From Prorocentrum cordatum (taxonomy: Eukaryota; Sar; Dinophyceae; Prorocentrales; Prorocentraceae): a stretch of DNA of 64,000 nt. Positions 22,645 to 30,824 of this stretch are shown here, piece after piece (the stretch's first letter is position 1; each line of letters opens with the position of its first letter). The notes beneath the pieces were generated by a model, which was given only the letters and a program-made list of their open reading frames with translations, did not search any database and was not told where the DNA came from. Location of the stretch: the NCBI GenBank assembly GCA_963575745.1, contig CAUYUJ010001750.1, positions 31,001 to 95,000 on the forward strand. Direction: 5' to 3'. The translations under genes were made by a program, and so were the position numbers.

Positions 22645-23711
22645 CGCCCAGTTGGCAAGACAAACTCAACGGACCTTTTGGTGACTTTTGGTCGGTTGAA
22701 AATTTTGTTCTCGAAATTCAACAATTCGTTTAAGCTCTTGTATTTTTTCGCATGATCTTCGATCTTATTCCTGCTTGCCATCTTGATTTCAGCTCGATCG
22801 GGTACCTTTTACTGCCAAAAAGCAGGCAGGCGGGATCGACCGTTTCAAGTCTTCTTGATACGCGCTCTCGGTATATTGGACTTAACTCGAGATGCAGGAG
22901 AGCAATAGAGCTGGTAAGCACACCTTATCGATTCAGAATCAGGCGAGTTTGTCTGTTGCTTCCAGAGATCTGAACTCGGTCTGCCAGCCGAGCTAGGTCC
23001 GCAAACCTATTCGTATTATTCGAGTCATCTTGACAGGCGCTCTGGGTTTTCTGTATTTAACTCAAGCTATACGACAGCTACAAAGTTAATACTTAGAGAC
23101 ACTGATTTGGAATAATCAGTCGCGTTTGTTTGCTGAATACAGACCTCTGAACTCGGTCTGCTGCCTGATCTAGAATCGCGAAACTATTCGTATTTGATCT
23201 TGAGAGGTGCTGTCGGTTTTCTTTATCTAACTCGGGCTATAGAGGGGCTGCCTGGTAGTCACAGGAATCGATTTAGAGACATCAGGCGCGTCCGCCTTTC
23301 GAATCCAGAGCTCCGAACTCTGTCTGCTGCCCGAACTAAGTCCGCGAAACTATTCGTATTGTTCGAGTCATCCTGAGAGCTTTCGGTTTTCTGCACTTAA
23401 CTCGGGCTGTAGGGGGGGCTGCAGGGCTGGTAATCACAGGAATCTTTTCAAAGACATCAGGGGCGTCCGCCTGTCGAATCCAGAGCTCTGAACTCGTCTG
23501 ATACTCGAGCTAGGTTTGCCACTATTCGTACTGTTCGAGTCATCTTGAGAGGTGTTGTCGATTTACGCACGTAACTCGGGCTGTAGGAGAGCTACAGAGC
23601 TCGTACAGAAGACAATTTAGAAGCATCGGGGGCGTTGCGTGGGCTGAAACACTATTCGTTCTCTCCAATTTTTTTCGACACTATATATTGTCAGGAAGCT
23701 CTACGAGTCCC
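22645..23711 (+). repeat. alpha higher-order unit
   Basis: Leader plus about five monomers, some with short deletions (for example near 23,500). No gene seen. Confidence 0.85.
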
Positions 23712-23745
23712 CCGGCGGTAAGGAAGGTTGACGGTTTACCGCCGG
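23712..23745 (+). repeat. module-boundary hairpin
   Basis: Perfect TAA/TTA-type arms, 14-nt loop. Confidence 0.92.
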
Positions 23746-24132
23746 CGCCCAGTGATCGACCCGGCCAGAAAGGACTATGTAGCACCTTACCTCGTAGAGC
23801 TCTTTGGCATCGATGAGCTAGAGGAATTCCGGCGCGGGGGGCAGCTAGTTGGCCAACCCGGCCCAGGCGGACAATGTGGTGACCTCGGGTCGGTTTTTCA
23901 AAGATTGCGAGAGATTTTGAAATTCGTTTTGAGAATTCGAATCTTCATTCTATGCAGTGAATCATAGCGCTTTCGATGGTGCAATCCTCAGGGCTCTAGC
24001 TGCATTACCATAAAAATACTAGGGGGAACCAGCATTGTAACACCGAAAACAATATATCTTTGTTTTATTGAGAAGCGATTCGCTGCTGTTATCTGGAAGC
24101 GAACTTGGTCTATTCAGAGCTCTACGAGGGTT
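23746..24132 (+). repeat. beta module variant with GAGCTAGAGGAATTCC prefix
   Basis: Prefix as at 11,720, then a diverged beta body ending ATTCAGAGCTCTACGAGGGTT. No gene seen. Confidence 0.78.
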
Positions 24133-24165
24133 CCGGCGGTAACCTGGTTGACGGTTTACCGCCGG
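24133..24165 (+). repeat. module-boundary hairpin
   Basis: Perfect TAA/TTA-type arms, 13-nt loop of the CCTGGTTG allele; right context GGCTCCCAG. Confidence 0.9.
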
Positions 24166-24480
24166 CTCCCAGTTGGTCGACCCGGCCAGAAAATAAGATG
24201 TGATAACTTTGGGTCGGTTTTGCTGGGATTTGAAAGATATTTGACAATTCATTTTGAGAAAGCAGATTTTTCGCACCTGTAGACGACTATGAGAGCCTCT
24301 GCGTCTTAGTTTGAGCTCTGTAGGCACATTTTTACTATCAAAACACTTGGCGCAACCAACTTCACGTCAACGTTTTTTTTTTTTTTTTTTTTTTTTTTGT
24401 TTCTTTCCAAGAAATGCTTCGAGAAGCTCTCTCTTTCGATTCTGAGCAATCTCACGCGTGCAAGGAGCTCTACGAGGTTC
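24166..24480 (+). repeat. beta module with 26-T run
   Basis: Beta body. An unbroken run of 26 T (24,373-24,398) replaces the A/T-mixed segment of sister copies, probably expansion of a short T run. Ends GGAGCTCTACGAGGTTC before the interrupted hairpin arm at 24,481-24,490. Confidence 0.8.
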
Positions 24481-24498
24481 CCGGCGGTGACCAGGTTG

Positions 24499-24600
24499 CT
24501 GCTGTCCCTCCTCGGGGATCTCAGCGGTGGCCTGGCCCGTCGGGGGCCTCCTCAAGCCTGTCTCCTCAGGCTGCCCCCTGGGCGGCCGTGGGCGCGCGTG
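24499..24600 (+). promoter_or_regulatory. structured 5' leader of element C
   Basis: Shared almost base for base with D (30,633-30,733) and for ~60 bp with G (42,677-42,735). The first six bases CTGCTG can pair with CAGCGG at about 24,531, enclosing a CCC-TCCTC-GGGG hairpin. Further in, AGCCTG and CAGGCT pair over a 6-nt loop, inside GGGGGC...GCCCCC. Likely roles are promoter, RNA packaging or 5' processing; this is inference. Confidence 0.6.
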
Positions 24601-24622
24601 GGTGCGCGCTGGCCCATAAGTT

Positions 24623-26122
24623 GTGTACTTCGTCGGCTGCAACCTCCTGGACGTGCTGCGCATAGGTCGCTGCATTTGTTCTCTGCTTGTGTTAGTGGGT
24701 GAGCCCACACGTGCCGCTGGAGGCGCAAGGCCGCTACTTGTTGCACTTGTATCTTTGCTGTTTGCTTGTGATACTCTTGGGAGCCCAGCACTTACCAGTT
24801 TTGCTCTGGCAGTTGAGAAGGACACTTTGACCGTATTTGTTGCAGCAGATCTCATCACGTACCGACATTCACCTTCACGGGGTTGGGATAAGTTTCTTGA
24901 AGAACTCGAGAACGAACACTATCGTGATCTGGAGGCTAGTAGGTGCCCTACTTGTCGAGCTTATCGGTATTCTACTTCCAGTTGTGGGCAGTGTGATCTT
25001 AAGAGAAAAATGGTTCCGACTTCTGATGATGATATGGGAACTGAGGGCAACGGAGAGAAACGACAGAGGAAGCTCCTGGAAGATAGACGTCTTCTTGGTG
25101 ATGCCGAGGGAGGTGGAGGAGGGGCAGGTAGTGGGAATGGAAGTGGTAGTAGTGGAGGAGGAGGAGGTGAAGCTGGAGATCTGGCCACTATGCTCCGTGC
25201 ACAGTTCGATGCCATGCGTGAAGATATGCAGAGGATGCTTATGCAGAACTCTGTTGACATCAAAGAGCAGATTCAAACGAGGGTATCAGAGCAGGTTGCC
25301 CCTATTGCTTCGTCGGTGCAGGAGATTCGTTCAGCTCAGGAGGCCCAGGCGAAAGAGATCAAAGCACTTCAGTCCCAGATGAACTCTAGGGATCCCTGGG
25401 CAGATTCAGCATCTCTGGGAGGTGCGTCTACTCGTGATTCTCGTACTGCTGACTTCCACAGGCCCTTTGTACCACATGTTCCGACTTGGATCCAGGTGAG
25501 CGGCTTCGCGCAAGAGGACCCCCGAAAGGTTGAAACTCGAGATAAGGCCAAGATCCAGGTCACCACGGTTAGGAACATGATAGGTAAGTTGTACACACTA
25601 TCGCAAGCACGGGAGAGTGACGTTACTAAGATCTTCGACAGGGGTAGGACGGACGGGGACATCGCTTCCAATCGATTTGGTGTGACCAAGTTTCGCATAT
25701 ACTTCATGCCAGGGACTTCGAAAGAGACGGTCTGGGAAGTACGCAACGAGTGGGCCTCAGCCTGGTCCAATTCGTGCCCTGATCTGGTCGGTTGTCAGAA
25801 CAGTTTTGGACCATACAAAGATCGACACCTCGGTTGGTTTGTCCAACCTGCACCACAGGACCGACGTCGAGTGGGGCAGACTCGCAAGGCGACTGCGATC
25901 TTTCATAAGCTCAAGACTGTTGCCACCGCTCTCATCACTTTTGAGCCTGAAGGGCCTGCAAAGGCTTGGGCATACCTGCAGAAGGATAGTCAGAGTGATA
26001 AAGTTTGTGTAGGTACGTGGACGGATACCGTGGGATGGAAGTTCGTGGCCGAGCGGGTCCAGCACATCGATTCAGATCTGGACTGCAAGACTTGGGAGAG
26101 GCAGGTGAATAGCAGCTCGTGA
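24623..26122 (+). CDS. LINE ORF1 protein: zinc ribbon, coiled coil
   Basis: The open frame ends at TGA 26,120-26,122. Numbered from the TTG at 24,623, the conserved segment RGWDKFLEELENEHYRDLEA lies at about 86-105. A CPTC-x9-CGQC zinc-ribbon pattern lies at 108-124, a Gly/Ser-rich linker at ~160-185 and a probable coiled coil at ~187-252. A basic-aromatic C-terminal half is shared with E's ORF1 (FRIYFMPGTSKETVWEV versus VKVGFKEGTPRDTLWRI). The first in-frame ATG is at 25,010, after the zinc ribbon, so a start from ATG would lose it; the true start is unknown. ORF1 proteins of LINEs bind element RNA and act in ribonucleoprotein formation; that role is inferred. ORF2 follows in the same frame after the TGA. 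Confidence 0.75.
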   Translation: MYFVGCNLLDVLRIGRCICSLLVLVGEPTRAAGGARPLLVALVSLLFACDTLGSPALTSFALAVEKDTLTVFVAADLITYRHSPSRGWDKFLEELENEHYRDLEASRCPTCRAYRYSTSSCGQCDLKRKMVPTSDDDMGTEGNGEKRQRKLLEDRRLLGDAEGGGGGAGSGNGSGSSGGGGGEAGDLATMLRAQFDAMREDMQRMLMQNSVDIKEQIQTRVSEQVAPIASSVQEIRSAQEAQAKEIKALQSQMNSRDPWADSASLGGASTRDSRTADFHRPFVPHVPTWIQVSGFAQEDPRKVETRDKAKIQVTTVRNMIGKLYTLSQARESDVTKIFDRGRTDGDIASNRFGVTKFRIYFMPGTSKETVWEVRNEWASAWSNSCPDLVGCQNSFGPYKDRHLGWFVQPAPQDRRRVGQTRKATAIFHKLKTVATALITFEPEGPAKAWAYLQKDSQSDKVCVGTWTDTVGWKFVAERVQHIDSDLDCKTWERQVNSSS

Positions 26123-29100
26123 CGGTGCCCAGCTTCTGTTGGAGGTTGGAACGTTCGGAGGTTGGGAAGATACACCTCCGAGTGCATGAATCACATTGCC
26201 GAATTAAAGATTTCCATCGTCGGGGTCCAAGAGAGCCAGTTCTTACACGACTTGGATCTTGCAGATGCGGGTTGGGATATACATCGCTCGGCAGATGAAG
26301 GGGAGAACGTGGGGAGACGGGCTGCCATCTTGTGCCGAGGTGTATGGAGACATCTGCTTATCGATGTTGTGTGTGGTCGTCGCTGGGTCATTGCGATCTT
26401 TCGCAAGCTCATCTTCGTTTCTGTCTATCTCCCTCATAAGGAGTCTGAGCGGGGTGCACAGGGTGAAGCACGCCGTTCTCCTGAAGGGTTTCTCGCTAGT
26501 TTCAAGCTCTATACGGACGTGTTATCGGATCTTGTTGCACATGTCTCTGCGGCCAAAAAGCGATTTCACATTGAGGAGGTTGTTATCTCGGCTGACGCCA
26601 ACGTGGAGGTTTTCCCGCACCACAGGATCAATGGGGTGGAGGTTACGGGGGAGGCGGTGAATGGGCCTATACGTAAGAGGGGGAGGTCTAGTGGAGGTGA
26701 CGAAAGTAGAGCCAACAGGATGAGGGAGATGTACTCGGGGGCCTTTCTGAAGACCATGGGGGCCCTCAAGTTGCAGCTAGCCAACACTTTTGGGAATCGT
26801 CAGCCTACTTGGAGACACAATTCGAGCACATACGAGCACGTCTATGATTATCTTGCGGTCCCAGCTTCCTGGATGACTCCAGAGGTGACTTGTTCTTGGG
26901 TTGTGCCGTCCCAGGTCCCACGGTCGGAGGCGACGGAAAGGACGTTCAGCGATCACAAGCTCTTGTGTGCCGAGATGCCCGCCCAGCATGCTCAGTTGAG
27001 GTATCGACGCCGGCCTCAGCTCAAGACCTGGAAGCTTCAGCCAGGGTTCGAGCTCCAGCAAACAGCCGGCTTGGAGAGAGCGATCTGCCAGCCCGAGCTC
27101 GTGAATCAGATCCACACGGACGTAGGTTTTGAGGTCATGACACAGAGTATACTTGAGGGTGCCAGTGAGACTTTGGATATCTCCCGTTCTCGTGGTCAGC
27201 CTGTTTCAGACTATCCCAGATATTCGGAGGAGGATTTACTGATAAAGGAGGAGTTCTTTAAGGTCAGGAAGAGGTGGAGGATGGCACGATGTGGTGGGGC
27301 TAACGTGGGACAGGAGGAGTACGAGAGAGTCCAGGAGGAGTATAAGGGGACAGCTAGGAGGTGGCGTCGAGTACGTAAGCGTCATGATCGTGCATGTGAG
27401 CTTTATCGTATTCGTGACGGTGTCCGTCGTAGGCCTGTTATTACGCACATGTATGTGGACGGGGTCCTCACGCGTGACCAGGAGAAGTGGATTGAGGGCC
27501 TTCGGCGTCATGGGCTCCTGAGGTACTCTAGCGATCCCCACCGACAGGACACCAACGCGTGCTTGGATGAGCTTAAGAACCAGTGTAAGGCCCTGCGAGA
27601 CTCTGGAGAGCCCCACCGCAACCCGATCAACATGGGTCTCTTGCTGGAGGCACGGTCTAGACTCAGGGAAGGACGGGCAACAGGTGCAGACGGGGTGACG
27701 TCATCGGTGCTCAAAGCATTGCCATGGGAAGCCCTCCGACACATACTTACCCTATTCCGTTTGCTGTATGATCAGAAACATGTTTCACCGAAGTCCTGGA
27801 GAGAGATCTTGGTATGCTTGATGCCTAAGAATCCCAAGGCTCGTGATTTTGAAGAAACGCGGGCCCTTTCACTTCTTTCTCATTTTGGTAAGTGGTATAG
27901 CAGTTGTCTATGTGTACTTCTAGAGCACCGCGTTCGGCAGGCTGCACCGCCAGGTTGCAACTTATATGGCTTTATCGCGGGGCACAAATGTTATGAGGTC
28001 ACGGCCCCCCTCAAACGTCTTGCTCAACACGGCGTTGTGTGGGGGAAGGAGGAGAGTCTTTATCTTGCAAGTGCTGATATTGAAAAGGCGTTTGATAATT
28101 TCACGGTGAGATGTGCAGCAGAGGCGCTTTTATTCCATCATGTCCATCCTGCCCTTGTGTATGCTGTCTTTGAGAGTTATGCTTGTAATACGGCAGAGAT
28201 CAGCTTCCAACAGTGTTCTACGACCATCTCGTGGGATACTTGCATACGTGCAGGTTCCTTGGAGGCGCCTTTGCTATTTGTTGCCCAGACACTCCGTATG
28301 CTTGCACCAGTGACGGCAGGTTGGAGGCAGTCTGGATACGGCGTCAGGCTCACTGATGAGGCATCCAATCTTATGGTCAACCACTGGTTGTGGGCAGACA
28401 ATATTTTGCTGGCAGCAGCTTCCAGGCGAGAATTGACCCATATGCTCGAGGACTTGACTGGGGTCCTCCATCGCTTCGGTTTCAACTGGAAAGCATCTTC
28501 GATGGAGTTCTTGGCTTGTGGCGTCCAAGGTCCATTGCAGGATATCCGCCTGCCGGTGCCGGGGCTCCTGCCTGCTGAGATGGGTAGGAAGCGTTCTCGT
28601 GGGGCTTCCCAGAGCGCCGCAGGCCCTTCGGAGGAGATGATAGTGAGGCAGGTGGAGAGGATGGAGGTTCTTGGCACGCTATTGGACGTACGATTTCAGG
28701 ATCATGAGGACATTAAGCACCGACTGGAGAAAGCACGGCGGGTCTTTATGAGTGAGATTTCTTTTTACTCGTCGCCCGTGGTTCCGCTTCGTTGTAAGTT
28801 TCAGCGTTATGATAGCAGGGTCAGAAGTTGCTTTCTGTACGGTTTGGAGGGTACGACTCTGGATTCGAGTAGTCTCCAACAGATACATGCAGCTGAAGGC
28901 AACTTCTTGTCCACCATGAGACGTCTCAAAAAGAAGATCACGGAGTCTTGGGGAGAGTACTGGGGCAGGAGGATTAAAGGTGGTCGTCGCTTATTGAAGT
29001 GGGCCCGTAAGCCTTCGATGGTCCAGCTCGCCCTTCATCGCCAGTGGCTCTTCGCCAAACATGTTGTGAGCACGATCCATGAGGAGCATAGTCGGGTGGA

Positions 29101-30391
29101 TGAGGACGCACTCAGTCAGGGCATTCTTTATCATGAACCACGAGATCCTGATATTTTTGGTGGTTCGCAGCGTTCCTTGGAGTTATCGGCTCCCTCGCCT
29201 ACCCCGAATGCCAGACAGCTCAACAGTTCGTGTAGGAGAAAGGCACAGAGCGCATCTTCCTTGGAAAATAGGTCAGTTCGCAGACGTATATCGGAGAACA
29301 CAGCACATGAGCATCATGATTCACAACATGTACATGAGCCTGTTCGTAAGCGGGTACGCCATACCTATGCACGGGAGGAGGAAGGAGGATTGCCCACTGC
29401 CAGTATGCAGAGCGCCTTGACGATGATGCACGCGTCGGGGGAGTGGACTGAGCAGCGTGACGTACATGTTAGAGCTCTCCCTGGGGGCCGAAGGTTTACC
29501 AGAGCCTGTCGTCATCGAGTCTTGACGGGACTTAGGCCTTGGTTCGAGGTCTTCGAGCACACGCACGGGGTTCATTGGGATCGTACGATGGTCTGGAATG
29601 AAACTGGCTGGCGTTCTTTCCTGGTGGGTACCCTGGCCGCCCTGGACTTGGATGATCTTCTCGAGTTCTGCCTTCTTCGGGATCCCTTCACGGGTGAGTT
29701 CAAGCAGGAGGAGGAGGGGGAGGAGAAGTCAGAGGAGCAGCAACGACGGGAAAATGAACGGGTGGCGAAACGACTGGCCGCGATAAATGATGATGAAACC
29801 ACTTGGCGTGGGGAAGGGGGTGGATATGGCTTGGAGCTCCGTGGGGATAGCCAGTGTGTTGTGCGCTGGCTTAATGGACGATATCGCTGTCACAATGAAG
29901 TATATCGCCGCACGATCAAGGGTATGCAGAACCGCCTTCACAGAATGAGTGAGGACCATCATCTTGTCACGGCTGAAGTGGGAAGGGATATGTGGAAATG
30001 GGTGTATAGGGAGGGCAACGATGAGGCGGACCATGAGACACATCTTGCACGTGAGGGTAAAGTAACTTCTGATGTTCGTTGGAATCATAACATTCTTTAT
30101 CATATTAGATCGGGTCATTATATTGTTCGTGCACTTAGAGGAGCTTTTGACGGTGGGCGGTGTGAACGTGGCACTTCGTGTGGTTGGGTTATGGATGCTT
30201 ATCTTGTTCCCTCTCTTCCTCCTCACCAACTTCCCCCTGGACTTGTGCAGGGCGGATGGCACCCTGGAGTTGGCCGCAGAGGTTTCATGGTCCCTAGCCA
30301 CTGCACGATCACACAGGCTGAGTTAGCAGCTGCACATTCGCTTCTCAATGGCATTGCCGAGATGTGTATACACGTACAGCTTGGCCGGTGA
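26123..30391 (+). CDS. LINE ORF2 polyprotein: APE endonuclease, reverse transcriptase, permuted RNase H-like domain
   Basis: The frame continues directly after ORF1's TGA. Numbering below starts at TTG 26,162. GWNVRRL, the first strand of an exo-endo-phosphatase fold, lies just before residue 1. Endonuclease residues are VQES (E24), SADANV (D145, N147) and SDH (D264, H265). RT motifs are RATGADG (~507), motif A ADIEKAFD (D639, D645), motif B RAGSLEAPLLF, and motif C WADN (D746, N747 instead of the second Asp). The C-terminus has GDSQCVV (D1229), REGNDEAD (D1290), FDGG (D1330) and AEL (E1387), RNase H motifs in permuted order. The protein would nick the target, prime cDNA synthesis there and remove template RNA. 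The first ATG is at 26,186, after the first endonuclease strand. No internal stop, so possibly still active. Confidence 0.88.
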   Translation, partial: RCPASVGGWNVRRLGRYTSECMNHIAELKISIVGVQESQFLHDLDLADAGWDIHRSADEGENVGRRAAILCRGVWRHLLIDVVCGRRWVIAIFRKLIFVSVYLPHKESERGAQGEARRSPEGFLASFKLYTDVLSDLVAHVSAAKKRFHIEEVVISADANVEVFPHHRINGVEVTGEAVNGPIRKRGRSSGGDESRANRMREMYSGAFLKTMGALKLQLANTFGNRQPTWRHNSSTYEHVYDYLAVPASWMTPEVTCSWVVPSQVPRSEATERTFSDHKLLCAEMPAQHAQLRYRRRPQLKTWKLQPGFELQQTAGLERAICQPELVNQIHTDVGFEVMTQSILEGASETLDISRSRGQPVSDYPRYSEEDLLIKEEFFKVRKRWRMARCGGANVGQEEYERVQEEYKGTARRWRRVRKRHDRACELYRIRDGVRRRPVITHMYVDGVLTRDQEKWIEGLRRHGLLRYSSDPHRQDTNACLDELKNQCKALRDSGEPHRNPINMGLLLEARSRLREGRATGADGVTSSVLKALPWEALRHILTLFRLLYDQKHVSPKSWREILVCLMPKNPKARDFEETRALSLLSHFGKWYSSCLCVLLEHRVRQAAPPGCNLYGFIAGHKCYEVTAPLKRLAQHGVVWGKEESLYLASADIEKAFDNFTVRCAAEALLFHHVHPALVYAVFESYACNTAEISFQQCSTTISWDTCIRAGSLEAPLLFVAQTLRMLAPVTAGWRQSGYGVRLTDEASNLMVNHWLWADNILLAAASRRELTHMLEDLTGVLHRFGFNWKASSMEFLACGVQGPLQDIRLPVPGLLPAEMGRKRSRGASQSAAGPSEEMIVRQVERMEVLGTLLDVRFQDHEDIKHRLEKARRVFMSEISFYSSPVVPLRCKFQRYDSRVRSCFLYGLEGTTLDSSSLQQIHAAEGNFLSTMRRLKKKITESWGEYWGRRIKGGRRLLKWARKPSMVQLALHRQWLFAKHVVSTIHEEHSRVDEDALSQGILYHEPRDPDIFGGSQRSLELSAPSPTPNARQLNSSCRRKAQSASSLENRSVRRRISENTAHEHHDSQHVHEPVRKRVRHTYAREEEGGLPTASMQSALTMMHASGEWTEQRDVHVRALPGGRRFTRACRHRVLTGLRPWFEVFEHTHGVHWDRTMVWNETGWRSFLVGTLAALDLDDLLEFCLLRDPFTGEFKQEEEGEEKSEEQQRRENERVAKRLAAINDDETTWRGEGGGYGLELRGDSQCVVRWLNGRYRCHNEVYRRTIKGMQNRLHRMSEDHHLVTAEVGRDMWKWVYREGNDEADHETHLAREGKVTSDVRWNHNILYHIRSGHYIVRALRGAFDGGRCERGTSCGWVMDAYLVPSLPPHQLPPGLVQGGWHPGVGRRGFMVPSHCTITQAELAAAHSLLNGIAEMCIHVQLGR

Positions 30392-30410
30392 TTGTTTGTG
30401 TACTATATCT

Positions 30411-30622
30411 GCACAGCTCCGCTGTTGTAAGATACATGCTTAGCCCCACTGTTTCTTTGATGTGTGTATATTCCTGTGCAGCTACGCTGTTGTATCATAT
30501 CTGCACAGCTACGCTGACTTGTATATCACACAGCTCCGCTGTTAGTGCTTAGGTTGCCTGTAGGTAATCCTACCGCTGGCCCTGCCCCCTAAGGGGGCTC
30601 GAATCGGGCCCCGCAGACCGCA
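30411..30622 (+). promoter_or_regulatory. 3' tail of element C with micro-hairpins
   Basis: ACAGC-N3-GCTGT or a shortened form occurs at about 30,413, 30,479, 30,504 and 30,529; the central base varies (TCC, TAC) while the arms are kept. Then come GGTAATCCTACC, CCCCCTAAGGGGGC and a tandem CCGCAGA CCGCAGA end. The likely role is recognition of the RNA 3' end by the RT. H repeats the last ~180 bp. Confidence 0.65.
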
Positions 30623-30824
30623 GACCAGGTTGCCGCTGTCCCTCCTCGGGGATCTCGGCGGTGGCCTGGTCCGTCGGGGGCCTCCTCAAGCCTGTCTCCT
30701 CAGGCTGCCCCCTGGGCGGCCGTGTGCGCGCGGGCGGGCCGTGCGATGGCGGCTTGAGCACCTCTTGTCTCTGCAGTGGGTGGAGTCAGATTTGTTGTGT
30801 GAGTACCCCTTGCTGTGTGTTGCC

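Larger units (their letters stand above)
24499..30622 (+). mobile_element. LINE element C, apparently full length
   Basis: The only element here with both termini and both ORFs largely intact. It sits in the loop of a TGA-type hairpin (left arm 24,481-24,490) and is flanked by the direct repeat GACCAGGTTG at 24,489-24,498 and 30,623-30,632. A third copy at 32,647-32,656 lies after element D, followed by ACGG and the hairpin's right arm. The 5' end is a structured ~100-bp leader shared with D and G. The 3' end has short CAGCTNCGCTG palindromes, a TAGGTAATCCTA stretch, CCCCCTAAGGGGGC and the terminal CCGCAGACCGCA. Content: ORF1, in-frame TGA, ORF2. Confidence 0.9.

Noticed and set aside
24373-24398. 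26-T run as the poly-A tail of a minus-strand retrocopy
   Set aside because: It lies inside a beta module at the place of a T/A-rich stretch in sister copies, with no minus-strand coding remnant or target repeat; slippage expansion is simpler.
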